Source: Gymnorhina tibicen (lineage: Eukaryota > Chordata > Aves > Passeriformes > Artamidae). Taken from it: a DNA stretch of 64,000 bases. The notes beneath the pieces were generated by a model, which had not been told where the DNA came from, did not search any database, and saw only the letters and a program-made list of their open reading frames with translations. The translations under genes and the position numbers were made by a program. Where the stretch lies: positions 1,357,336-1,421,335 of the forward strand of contig VXAZ01000953.1 of assembly GCA_013399875.1 (NCBI GenBank), written 5' to 3'. Positions 50,501 through 62,334 of this stretch are shown one piece after another; the stretch's first letter is position 1, and each line of letters starts with the position of its first letter.

Positions 50501-53500
50501 AGTTCTGTCCCCCAGCTGGGCCCACTTGTATTAATTAGGACAATTAGCTTCACCGTCTTCAAGTAACTGTCAATTTAGTTGCAAGTTAAAGCCACAAACA
50601 GACTGGGCAAGGTTAGCTACTGAAGAAGAAAATTACCCCATGCAAATCTGTTTTCTGAGGGTCTGGTTTCTTAGTAGAACTTTTTGCTACGAAGTTCCAA
50701 TGCAGATCAGTGACGGAACAAAAGGGAGCAGGAGAATGATAACACAGAGAACAGCAGTAAATTTAGATAGTATCACTGTAACAGAATGATCACATTCTTG
50801 TAGCAGAAGCGAAATTTCAGTGCTGAGAGGTGGATTATTCTCTCTTTCAAAGCACTGTTACTGCAGGTGCGTCTGATGGATTATTTGAAGATACGACCCA
50901 CCAGTGCCTAGGCAGAATAGCCAAGCTGTGAACTATACACAAGGAAGAGTGGAGTGACAATGCTATCTAGTGCTGCACGTCCTCTGAAACACTGACAAGG
51001 AAACTCAGTGATGGAACGGGGTGGATACAAAAAACCACCACTAACTACAACAAAACCCAACAAGAAGAGAGAATACAGGGTGAGAGGTTCTGCCCATGCT
51101 CACAACTGTGGAGGCAGACTTTTTCTTTCCCTTCCTCCCTTTAAAATCGTGTTTGGATGTGACCCAAGTTAAGGTCGCTGTAACTCTTCTGTCTTCAGCT
51201 CATAATGCAGCCACTTCTGAGCTGTCTTTTGTCACACTGACTGGTTCAAGGTGTATCTGTTTGCCCCAAATTCTGACCAGGGAGCCTATGGAAGAGGACA
51301 TTGACTGGCGTTTCCTGAGCAATCCACACTGCTCTTGCGTAACAAGGCCCCCAGTGAAGCACATCATCCTTCTGCAATTCTTTTCACGAGGAAGCAGTGA
51401 AAGATGTGTCATGGCATATGAATGCAGATACAATCTACAGCAACAAAGCAAGGATGCCATTCTGAGATAGGGGACATTTATTGCAGACTGTTAGAACCCG
51501 GGGATGTTAAAAACATAGGAGTATTTTACAGAATGAATTAAAACAGGGTGGTTACAACTTAGAAATTAAAGAGAGAATCCTGTCAGACGTATTTCCACTA
51601 GAATTTCATGCTACTGTACTCATCTTACTGTACCTACCTGTAGCATCTCACATAAACCTCTTTTTGGGGTCTGTCCTTTCCACTGCATCAGCTGGAAAAC
51701 CTGAGACAACAGTATGATTTACAAACAGAATAAATCTCTCAACTTTATTGTACTTGGCTGCAAGAGCTTTAAGTCATATCCTTAACATTTGAATGCCATT
51801 TTTCTATTGCACTTTATTTTTGAGTGGGTGTTTTTGGCATTATACAGTTTATGTAAAATGAAGCAGTACATAAGAAAATGCAACACCTATTCTCATGTGT
51901 TTCACAAACATCCAACCCCTGACTTGTGTGTGCTGTGCAGCACAGTTGTTATTGCCAGCTAACATGTTCTAAACTGACAGAGTAAGTCCTACAGATCTCA
52001 TTTTCTTGAATTTTAAAAACAGTGGAGCCATTATTAAGAAAAAATTGCCAAATTACCTGCAGAGAAGAAGGAAACCTGCAATTTTCTCACTGCAATGATG
52101 AGAAGGTATCGAGAACAGTGCTAACTAAACAAGGCCAACCAAAGGGACCACAAATACTCTCCTAAAGAATAATACTCCTGTATATTCTTGAAAAAAAACT
52201 GAGTTCCCACTGAAGTGATGTCAACTTGAAAGTTTTTTTAGTCCTGTCTGCATGACAGAAGACAGCAAAAACAGTACACAGACCTACACACATATCTCAG
52301 TTTATTCCTTTCTAGGATTTCATAGCCAAACTAATGTCAGAAGATTAATTCAGAAGGCCCTTTATGGCAAGATAGATTATAACCCAAGTTTAAGACAGAA
52401 AAGGAAATGACAACAGAAAAACACAGGGACGACCATGAAAAGAAAGTTTACAACGTAACTGCTTTTGTAGAGCAATATGAGATGAACGCTGATTACCACA
52501 ATTTTCTAGATGAGGAAACAAAAAGCTCTGATCACAAAATAAATCAAGGGGCTCATGCTGAATGTACATGATTATGTCATACTCTGGTTTCTATTAATTT
52601 TATCACATTTACCCTCAGTACCTGACAACTAGTGCTTTCTGTATTCAGATAAAGAAGACAACAACAATAGAAAGCACTGAAGCATGCATTTGGAGCACGG
52701 TTCAAATGAAAACCTACCATGCTTACATCACATCCCTCTGCAGACCAGACAGACAGGCTCAAGAGCATGTCCCTGACTCTAGCCAGGGCAGTTTCTCAGT
52801 GTAACTGTGAGCAGCACAAATGAGAAGTCTTGCTGCCTTGCACGAAATCTTTCCAGTTGCTGGCAAACCACCGGCCAGGCATTTTCTGAGCAAGCGGTTA
52901 CATACGTTATACATACATATATGTACACATATTTGTTGCATTATCTTTTCATTAAGTGGTCCTTGATAGGCTTTTTTACATGAGTGTATCTAATTTCCTT
53001 AGTAGGCAGACTTCCTTCTGCTTTTTCTTCATCTTGGGTTAATGACTTCCATTGTCAATATTAGCATTGTGTGTCTAGAGGAGATTTTCTGGAGCTGCAG
53101 AAAACAGATCAGTCTATAGATCACTCCTTCTTGGTTAAAACTGCATACAGTGTAAACAGATCTCAGACAATGGCAGATCTGTTCCCATCTCATGATGCAG
53201 ATTTCAACAGATTGTAAGGATGCTGTAGCTTTGTGGTTTGTTTAACTAGATTTATCACATACTAACTCCTTTTACAAGAGCAAAGAGATGCTTTATTGAG
53301 CCAAGAGGCACAAACTGAGTAGATATGAAGATGAAATGGTCTGAATTTGCCAGTCAAACAGTGTGACTGCATCTGCTGCTTGGATGCTGCCTAAATAGGC
53401 CAAGATCAAGGTTGTAAGGATTGATTTGATCCTGATCCCTCAAAGTAAACAAGACCCAGAAATCAAAGCTCATAAAAAAATTTAAAATTATCCAATCAAG

Positions 53501-56500
53501 TCATCTTGTATTTCCCCACTGTAATGCATATATAATGTATGCATGTGTCTGTGTGCACACTTTCACACTCAAATTCATCTTATCCCCTGCATTTCTATGT
53601 CCTACCACTGCAAATACACTCTGAAAGAACAAAATTGCTGGAGGAAAATAGCACTCATTGGAGCAGAGAACCTATGTGCCACCGTTCTCCTCTTCTAATC
53701 AGCAAGCACCGATTCACATCTCCTTGCCTCACCTCCCTGCCCCTTTACCAACGAGGAACTCACCTTACATCCCTATAATGCTTTCCTTGGCCAAGTCTGC
53801 AACCCCAGGCAACCCAGCCTCGACTGCAGGCAGCAAAGGCGGCGAGCTCAGCTCAGAGTTTGACATGCTTGGTGCATGTCACATAACACAAGCAACCTGC
53901 TAACGAGCTGCTATGTGCTCTCTCAAAGTCACAGCTGCCAGCAACAATTGAGCAAGTGCAGCCTAGCTTTTCAGGATTCCTGCCTGTTGCCCAGGAACCA
54001 CACAAAGCACTGGAGATTTTAAACAGGTGCAAACAGTGCTTTTCTCCCATGCCTCGTCCTCCAGCACATCAGACTGCACAGTCTGCAACAGCAGCACAAG
54101 AAGGACCAGAAAGCAGGAAATGAACTTCCAAAATGCAATCAGAGTTCCTACTGATAATGCAACACTTTGATGACATGAGAAAAACAGATTGTACAGAGCA
54201 CTATAAGCAGATGCAGGAAGGCTTGGTCAGGCTTGCCTTCATGAAACCTGCTTTTCCCAGAAATATGACTGTGTATTATAATTCTGGTTACATATTTTTC
54301 TAAATTTGTCAGTGTTTCTCACCTGCAAAATATTTTGTTAATGTAAGAGGTAACATTTCTGAACAAGCAGTGATTCAGAACACATAATGAGCACCAAAAA
54401 TAAATGAAAAGGGTGTATTTTAAAGCTTACTTTAATAATGATTTGATAGCTGCATAGGAATTTTTAATGCACAAAACTGTCTTTCAAATAAGTATCTTAA
54501 AAAGCATAATACAAATCACGTACATTATCTAATTGTGTGTATGTACAGAAATTCTACATGTACCATCTGTTTACAGCTCGCTGCTTAACATTATAACCTT
54601 GTACATACACAGCTCAGTGCATAGGTGGTACCGTAGGTAAACACAAATTGTATCTCCTGAACTGAAAATCTGTGAGTCAACTTTTAACAGGCTCATTAGA
54701 AAAGACTGCACCAACTCCAGAATGGTTTGTTTTGTCAATATTGCCTACGCTGTGTTAAGGTCATCAGTACGAGTTTGCTATTAGCCACATTCCCACATTG
54801 GTAATCAGGCAAATTCCCGTTAATTTCAGGCAGAATCTTGCCTGAGCTGGAAGTGAGCGGGAACTGGTTAAGGCCCTTCACCAGATGGCCATCGAGATCT
54901 GGCGTTCTCAAGTTGTGATCCAGCTGCTCTACCTGCTACTTACAAGCCCACTCACTAGCCCAGGCACAGGTCAAGCCTTGAGCAAGGCTCTTCTGCTGTT
55001 CCTTCAGAAACCTAATGCTACAATGCTGACGTGCAGGCTAAGGGCTTCTGTCTAAAATGAAAGCACTCGGATAGGTTTTACCTTCCCTTTTGGATGCAGC
55101 TTTTCAGTTGGATGTGAGGCTGAAAAGGCTAAAGGGTTCTCTTGTACAGGCGCCAACAAAAACAAAGGTAAACTTAGAATTTTCATTAACTGTAAATTAC
55201 AAGAGCAAACAGAAATAAGGATTGATGTGAGCAACAGGGAATGCTAAAGCTTCACCAAATGTAATGTGTAATGCTTCAACCCAAACATATTTTGGGATGA
55301 CTGCCAAGAAGATGGGTATAAATGTGGGAGGCTTAGTAGAGTACAGTTTGAGCTAAAATGTGTAAAGTTTTCACTTGTGCTAAGGAAACATTCGTAGCTA
55401 GGTAAAAACAAGGCCTTATGAAAAATCCAATTTTACATCTAATCTAAATTTCCCTGGGCAAAGCAACTGCTCTCTTCCTAAACTGATCCTCGAGATAGCT
55501 GGCGGTAGCATATAATTATTGTGGTAGTATTGCCATGGGCTAGACACCAGTGGAATATTGTAAATTCTAGAGGTGTCTTACCCAGCATTATGTGGTTTGA
55601 TGTAATCATCTAAACCTGAACTGGAAATAGTCATCATGATGCTTTTGTTATTTGGCGGTCCAATGACATCTGTACAACCAGGAGACAGAGGCGTTGGCTC
55701 TAACAAGTTTTCTTGTGCTATCTTAGCTTGCACTGTTATATGTTAGCTCTTCTGCCCTAGAAGCTCCTAGTGGTGAAGGACAAAGTATCCCTAATCATCA
55801 GTTTCTCCAGTGAAGAATAGTTACAGTGTCCTACATGTTTTTGGGGCTGTAGGGGAAAGGGCATTAAATAACCCAAATAATCTCAGTTTGCTGCTAAATA
55901 TCCCCCAGCAGAAAAAGACCTACATGCTTGAGGTTTGGTTATCTACTGTCAGAGCTGTGCCTCAACAGTAAGAGTAGGAGGTTCTTCTAGTTCTACTAGG
56001 AGATTAGTTCATTAACTAGGATTTAACTTTACTTTCAGTGAGATAAACAATGAATAATTCTAGTAAAGGCAGGAGGCTGGAGAGGAAAAGGCTACAAATG
56101 CTATAGAAATTGTCAACACAGGCTCATTTCTCACCTCTTTAAAGCTACTTTCGTCTTGAGTTGATAGACCAATTATTTCAGGAAAAAAAGTCAGTGTCAG
56201 TAAAGCTTCTTACCTGTTTTTTCTGCATAGACTTCAGCTTACATAGTAATGAAGGTCCAAGAAGGCATTATACTGGCTACCACTTCAGCTTTACTCATGT
56301 GATTGGTTCCAAAATACTTAGAAGGCAACACAGGTTACTTCATGTTTCTCCATATTAAGTGCAGGGTACATCCTCCCTCTCTGTGCCTGAGATGATGCAT
56401 TTCTTAGGTTTTCCAGATCTGCAGCTGACAGATACTGACAAGCTTTGGATTCCCCTTTATGCACCTCCAGTTCCACAGATGTGGAAGTAAGAAGTTCCTA

Positions 56501-56640
56501 TTGAAACACAGTACAGGAATCATACTAACAATACTCAATGCATCCCAATACTTGGAAAATAAACATGACCCTCTGGTAAAGAGGTGGTGACAACAGTAAC
56601 TTATCCCACCTAAAAGTGAAAAATCTGAAAAGACACCACC
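47530..56640. other. Non-coding stretch, nothing recognised
   Basis: An A/C-rich low-complexity segment lies at about 50343-50393. A single octamer word ATGCAAAT lies at 50640-50647. A short inverted repeat TTGGGAAA...TTTCCCAA lies at about 49382-49402. A 124-codon plus-strand frame (51096-51470) and a 101-codon minus-strand frame (48607-48912) have no recognisable domain or convincing splice context. Confidence 0.45.
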
Positions 56641-56645
56641 TATTC

Positions 56646-56720
56646 ATTCCACTGTTCCACATGCAGATCTATTCCACTGTTCCACATGCAGATCTATTCC
56701 ACTGTTCCACATGCAGATCT
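56646..56720 (+). repeat. Perfect 25-bp tandem triplication
   Basis: Three identical 25-bp copies (56646-56670, 56671-56695, 56696-56720) each run ATTCCACTGTTCCACATGCA plus GATCT. There is no mismatch among copies, and sequence outside diverges abruptly. Identity of the copies implies a recent expansion or recent homogenisation. Each unit contains a direct TTCCAC sub-repeat (ATTCCAC, GTTCCAC). Confidence 0.98.
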
Positions 56721-56724
56721 GGGA

Positions 56725-57200
56725 GGGCCAAAGGTGACAAGTAACCCTAAGAACATAAGCACATAAAGCTACTTGTCACCAGATGTAATAACATAGTCTC
56801 CAGTGGCAGGGGAAACTGTGTCTTTCAATTCAGAGGAGAATGTCTTCCTTAAGGCTGATGTTGGCATGAGAATGATGAGAACATTTAGGAAGGACTAAAA
56901 TGTAAATGCAGCTCCAGATTTCTAATGGCTTAGTAGCAGGTGAAGACTTATCTTAGGGTGTCCAAGAACAGAAAGCACCCCACAGAAGTGTGCAATAGAG
57001 TTTAAAGACAACAGTGATTCAAGAAACTCTCTTTAAGTAAAGGCTCCTTGACATTATGGAACAGACCAGGATTCACTATTTTGGCAACAACTGTAGGATG
57101 AAGTTATGCTTTCTGTAAACTGAAACTTTCCTTCAAGTTACATCAAGTGTGTGCACCTCAGCAAAGCTTTGAGGAGTCTGAAAGAAGAATGTATCCTTTT
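56725..57200. other. Non-coding stretch, nothing recognised
   Basis: No gene, repeat or regulatory cluster was recognised between the tandem array and the candidate exon. Confidence 0.4.
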
Positions 57201-57206
57201 CTGCAG

Positions 57207-57297
57207 CGACTTCTGTAAAATAAGAAACTGGATTAACCACAGTCTTTACCGGTGCCAGCCAGATCACAAAGTGTACCATCAACACTGTGCTTGTAAG
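57207..57297 (+). other. Candidate small Cys/His-rich exon
   Basis: A 91-bp open segment is bracketed by a good acceptor (ATCCTTTTCTGCAG, AG at 57205-57206) and a good donor (TGTAAG|GTAAAA, GT at 57298-57299). In the frame open on both sides it reads DFCKIRNWINHSLYRCQPDH, then KVYHQHCACK, with four Cys and three His in 30 residues. The Cys/His density resembles an extracellular or metal-binding module, but I recognise no family. Chance occurrence of a short open segment with both sites is quite possible in 64 kb. Confidence 0.25.
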
Positions 57298-57299
57298 GT

Positions 57300-58030
57300 A
57301 AAAGCTACTGTAATTTTAAAAGAATATCAATTATACATCGTGCCCCAGAAGTACTATAACCTGACTTAAAATTTCTATGAACTATGTCTTGTTGCACTCC
57401 TATATAGTACCAGAATAAGAAACACTAGATTACTTTCTAGGAGATATTTACAAAACTCTGGGATATTCTAAGCAGATACAAGCTAATATTATTATTCTGA
57501 ATAGCAGTACAAGTTGCCCTCCATCCACAGCACCATGCAGGCTGTCATTTTTGTAGTTAGGATGCATTTTGCAGTAAGACTTAACTGTTCTTTCAAGTGC
57601 ACTGTACTGTTAGTTGTTGTCACAATTATTTATAACTGGGGACATCTATCTCCTACTAACCTTCTGTTCTGGTCCAATATACAGGAAACAATTCTGAAGC
57701 ATTAAAGTACATTTATAAGAATTTAAACTCAATATTTCTCAGCTAGATTCTGCCCTCTGGTTTTGACTCTAATCCCAGGCAAGTCAAAGATAGCATTCAG
57801 TCTTCCACTCTATTGTGGGGTTTGTGTGCATGAAAATCTAATTTTGCTGAAAGGTCAGGAGAGAAGAGGAAGATGTTCAGCTAAAGAAAAGGGTTTTCAA
57901 AGAGACTTGTAAACATGAGACCACGAGTTGGGTTTCTTTTTAAAATGTATCATAAAGGTACTGTAGCATTCTTCAACACAGAGAAGAAGCAGAACAGTGC
58001 ATGAAACACTCAATGCCAAGAAATAATCCA
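57300..58030. other. Mostly unassigned, possible palindromic relic
   Basis: At about 57738-57790 the words AGATTCTGCCCTCTGGTTTT and CTAATCCCAGGCAAGTCAAA weakly resemble the sauropsid palindromic repeats seen better at 59880 and 62255. The rest shows nothing recognisable. Confidence 0.3.
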
Positions 58031-58043
58031 CCCTTATTTTAGC

Positions 58044-58192
58044 TGTGAATTATCCTACAACCTTGAGAAAATTACTTAACTTTCCGTGTTTCAGTTTCCC
58101 CATCTATCAAATGCGGACAATGATACTTTGTAAAACCTCTCTAAGATTCTTTAAAAAATATAAATCATTTGGAAACTTGCAAAGTACATGCA
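58044..58192 (+). mobile_element. MIR SINE relic, well ordered
   Basis: The segment matches the MIR core and 3' region in order. ACCTTGAGAAAATTACTTAA corresponds to ACCTTGGGCAAGTCACTTAA. GTTTCAGTTTCCCCATCTAT corresponds to CCTCAGTTTCCTCATCTGTA. CAAATGCGGACAATGATACT corresponds to AAAATGGGGATAATAATACC. TCTAAGATTCTTTAAAAAAT and TTGGAAACTTGCAAAGTACA follow in the place of the GAGGATTAAATGAGATAATG and GTAAAGC tail. It is the clearest of the MIR-type copies here. MIR/CORE-SINEs are ancient amniote elements; the identification is from memory of the consensus. Confidence 0.8.
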
Positions 58193-58194
58193 AT

Positions 58195-59050
58195 TTCTAA
58201 AAAAACCCCACTGAGAATATAAGAATAAATATTGCTTTTATTTGTTGCAATATTTTAATACAACTCATACCTTTCTTAAAAGTACTTTACAATATTCTCA
58301 AGAGTTTACATGTACTGTTTACAATTACCAGCTTATGGGATTTGAAGATACTACATGCTTTAAGTTTAAACTTCCAACTGTTGTTTGAAACACAAATATT
58401 TTCAAGGACCTCAGTAAGAGATGGACTGGGTCCTATATTTTTTTCCTAAAACAGGCAACAGTCCTCCAGCTGAGGCAGTACTGGATTCTTTGAAACCCAG
58501 AATAATCACCAGACTAAAAGAAAAAGAGGTTAACATTGTGTCCTGCTGCCCCAGCACTCTTTTCAGCACCTACATGATACAGACGCCACAGAAGACTCAC
58601 TCTTACTTTGAAGTACAGGAAAATATACCATGGTAAAAGACTGAGTGTCATTCAAAGCATCCTTTGAAACTTCTTAAAAAACTGTATCTGAGCTTTGTAT
58701 CTGGAGAGGTTTTAATGATTAGTTTATTTTTCTGTACTTTTAGAGCACAGAAGAGAAAATTCATTACATGTTTAAAACTCAACAAACTTTGCAGGCTTTA
58801 GAAATTCAAATACCTCTACTTCTGAAAGTTTATCCTGCTTAAATATATATTTGTAGGGTGTGATCCAAAAGTGGCTGGACATAATATTGTAGATCCAATT
58901 CCAAGTCATCAATCAGTTCGTTACATTTTTTAACGCAGGTATTTCAGCGCAAAAGAGAAGTATTTCCTCAGCTTTGTATTACAAGAATGGGTCACAGAGT
59001 TTCTTGAATAACCTACATTACAGATGGGACCAAGCATGGAAACTGCCATG
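58195..59050. other. Non-coding stretch, nothing recognised
   Basis: AT-rich DNA with no supported gene or repeat. Confidence 0.45.
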
Positions 59051-59056
59051 CCCAAA

Positions 59057-59106
59057 AGATTATTTTCTCTGGATATTGTTAAGATTATATTCTCTGAACA
59101 TTGTTA
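59057..59106 (+). repeat. Degenerate 25-bp tandem duplication
   Basis: AGATTATTTTCTCTGGATAT (unit start 59057) is followed by AGATTATATTCTCTGAACAT (unit start 59082). Each unit ends in TGTTA. There are three mismatches between the 25-bp units. Confidence 0.9.
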
Positions 59107-59109
59107 ACA

Positions 59110-59875
59110 ATCAAAAACAAGGTATCAGAACTGGGGATGGCTCACAAGTTTAGAGACAGCACTCATTATGAACCAAATGCTACAATAGTTATGTTACTGA
59201 GGGGGAAAAACGTTGCGGAGATTCTACAGCCATTTCATCTTTAATAAGTATTTCATTCACTAACTTTGTAATACAGAGAAGAGAATTTCTATCCATCAAG
59301 TTATTCAATCATATTTATAGCAGATAAAAGTTTACAGGTATTACATTAGGTACAGTCACCTTATCTCTAAGTAAAAAAAATGACATACATAGTTGAATAC
59401 AAAGGCTGCAAACTGGATTTTCTTGTTCTTATCAAGATTAACATAATACTTGAATGAAAACAGGACAGCTAGATAAGAATTACAAAAGACATGAAATTCC
59501 CCGTTTCTAGCTGTGATTAAGAAAGCAACACCAGAAATATAGGGAAAAAGGAAAAAATACAGTCATCCAAATTAAAATCATGTTAAAAAATATATATGGC
59601 CCAGAATCTCTGAAGACCTCTGAAGAGAGATTGCCAACTAGAAGAACAGGAGTGAGGTGGGATGCTCTCAGATATTTAAGAGCATAGAGTGTGGAACAGA
59701 GTGCAAGAGCACAAATGTGCCCGCAGAGGCTGTGTTAGAGCTTCAAATATCTCCAGCTCAAGTGACTAATGCTAATGTGCAAAGAGACAACCACTTCAAG
59801 CAGAACTTTTTACTGATTAAGTCACTACCATAAATCTCAATATGTTCCCTGCCATATTGGCAGCCTGTCCCTTTT
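59110..59875. other. Non-coding stretch, nothing recognised
   Basis: No supported gene or repeat. The 108-codon minus-strand frame ending here overlaps the palindromic repeat relic and is judged spurious. Confidence 0.45.
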
Positions 59876-59881
59876 TTCCTT

Positions 59882-59985
59882 TTAACTGTGGGCCAGATCC
59901 TCAGCTGGTATAAGCTGGCATCGTATTTTGTTGCCTTTAGTGGAGCTAAGCCAATTGATGCCATCTGAGCATCTGATATTATATT
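59882..59985. mobile_element. Degenerate palindromic sauropsid repeat
   Basis: Plus strand: TGGGCCAGATCCTCAGCTGG then TATAAGCTGGCAT. A central TTTAGTGGAGCTAAG and a right arm ATGCCATCTGAGCATCTGA follow. The right arm is an imperfect reverse complement of the left arm (TCAGATGCTCAGATGGCAT against CAGATCCTCAGCTGG...GGCAT). The layout recalls an interspersed palindromic element common in turtles and crocodilians, with GGGCCAGATCCTCAGCTGGT and AATGGAGCTA blocks. I do not assign a family name. It is old and inactive. Confidence 0.6.
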
Positions 59986-59989
59986 TCTG

Positions 59990-62250
59990 TAGCAGTTAAA
60001 AAATGATACAGTGTCATTAATTACTACATAGTCATGTCTCATAACCTCATGGCAGGGGTGGAAAGACTTCTCATTTATAGTCACCAGTCAACATACAGAG
60101 TGGAAGGGTCAGCTGGTCATTCCATGCTCAGTTTGATGGCTGTAAAGCTACTAGTCATTCCAAACACAGGAGAAACCACTTTTCATTTTCCTATGTGATT
60201 TAAATACTTAAAGTTTGTTAACTCACAGGCATGTTGTAGCTACTCTATGTCCTTAAAGCACCACAATCCACTGAATCAAAAAAGTAATGGATCTGACATG
60301 CAGAAGAACAGGCAACTGGAGCAGACAAAAATTCATTTAACTGAGAAACCCAAGTCCCACTGCCAATAGTAGATGCTAAGGGAAAGAGGGGTAAGAACAC
60401 TTGCATCTGTAAGCATTCTGCTGCAGACTAACAGCACATCAGAGATGCAGACACACAAAGTCTCCAGTTTTGGAAACAGACAAAGTGGTCAGAGGTTTTT
60501 TTGGTTCAGCAAAGGGAGAAACGAAGCACAGGACTAATTATGGACAACTGCATTTAGTTTGGACTATCTCTTACAACGACCTGACACTCATAGTTTATAC
60601 TTTTTGTGTAAAAGGCCCATATGTTCCATTTCACTGCGGAAGGAATAATCGTAACAGAAAACTGTAACACCCAAATGAAATCTTTCTTCTCCAACGAAAA
60701 AACATTTCCTACTTTCTACCCAACACAAAAAAAAGTGTAAGCTGGGACTCCAAAGAACCAGGGTGGGCTCAGACACCTGGATATCCAGTAGAAGTAATGA
60801 TCACTTGCATCAACATTTTAGATGCAGCAAAATGTTCATTAACTCGCATAGGTTATTGAGGATTATTGTCTGTATATTTGAGGGAGGGGTAAATGGGGAG
60901 TTAGTCTGTGGCACTGAATCTATCTTGGCCTGCCTTCATTTGCATTCTTTGCCCTTCCCAGTATTTCCTCTCATATATAATTATCTCCTCAGCTCCTAAG
61001 TTATTTTGTTTTAAGCATTTCATATCTCCTGGACACTCAACATTGAGATCTTACTGAACGTTAAACAAGCAGATTGCCATCTTTGTCTTTAAATGGATAA
61101 AATAAAATTACTAACCTATCAGACAAAAGACTACTTATTCTCCACCTACTGATTAGAGCTTGTATGTTAGAGCAGCATGCACATTGCTAACAAGCTTCCA
61201 AATGGGGGATTGGAAGCAAGCAGATTCATTCTACAAGTAAATGTAAAATCAACGACCTTACGCTGGCTGAAGCCTATGTCCTGAGATACAGAGAGTTTGC
61301 TACAGATATACTGCAATTACCCAACAACAAGCAAAGCCCAAAACATGGGAAGATAAACCCATGACTGACTTCAAGAGGTGTTTTACTTGAGTAAGGATGG
61401 ACAACAAAATTGAGGGATTTAGCCACTGAAGAGAAGAGCTACTGAAAAACAGGAAACAGAGAAGGAGACATTAGAGAAAATTATTTATGGGGGAAGGATA
61501 AGAATAAACAGGAAAATGAATAGGAAACAGGAGAAGCAACGAACTGCAGGTTTCAAAACACACTAGTATTTAACACGCCAGAAGACAAGTAACTGAATCT
61601 ACTGATATCTACCCAGAAAATGCCAAGATGCTGGTGAAGTGTCCTCACAGCCACGCACTTTGGCTGTTAGGTTCTGATATGAGGACAATGACATAAGCTC
61701 TACTACTGTCATTCAGGAGAGCATTCCACCAGGAACAACTTCAGATGGAGAAATCATACACCTTCTCTCAGACCTGAGTGTATCTAAATAAAGGTCTGAA
61801 ACCTATTACACACCCAGTTGAAAATGGAAGAGTATTTTAAACAGACACGTTCTGCCTCACTCAAATAAATTTAAACCAGTTGATTAAAAATATGACTTAA
61901 ATTCATATGAAAAGTATCATCCGTCTTTTAAAGCTTGGCCTCCTATTTTTATATTGTACTTGGCAGAAATATGTCCACATTCAGTCATTTTGTCTTAAGT
62001 CAGTCATGGGATCCTGCTGTCCTGATATTGATGAGAATGAAAATTATAATCTTCAAATACTTACATTTAACTCTTATTTAAGAAATATTATCACTTAAAT
62101 GAGACACTCCCTTCACAAAAGAATGCTCATAAAAATATATGCCTTAATTTTTAAAAAATGGATTTTCTGTGTCTAAATTTTATAACAATCTGTAAGTGTG
62201 TTCAGTCATCCTTACCACAGGGGAAGAAATTAAGTAGGAATTTCTGCCTG
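59990..62250. other. Non-coding stretch, nothing recognised
   Basis: No supported gene, RNA or mobile element. Open frames are at most 78 codons and lack domains. Confidence 0.45.
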
Positions 62251-62254
62251 ACAG

Positions 62255-62332
62255 AAATCCTGCAAGTGACAAAGCTCCTAATTTTGACATCAGTGTAAAT
62301 TTTGCCTCAGTACGTATTCACAGGATTTGGCC
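62255..62332. mobile_element. Degenerate palindromic sauropsid repeat
   Basis: AAATCCTG (62255-62262) and CAGGATTT (62321-62328) are exact reverse complements bounding about 58 bp. The interior contains a GACATCAGTGTAAATTTTGC and CTCAGTACG order and the right end continues TTGGCC. This resembles an abundant turtle/crocodilian palindrome with AAATCCTGCA, GACTTCAATGGGAGTTTTGC and CTGCAGGATTTGGCC blocks. Recognition is from memory and no family name is assigned. Confidence 0.6.
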
Positions 62333-62334
62333 TA

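Noticed and set aside
50640..50647. Single octamer ATGCAAAT (also at 8077 and 18832; ATTTGCAT at 5137)
   Set aside because: A few solitary octamers are expected by chance in 64 kb of AT-leaning DNA.
51096..51470. 124-codon plus-strand frame
   Set aside because: No domain and no convincing splice sites. The opposite strand is also open over 86 codons.
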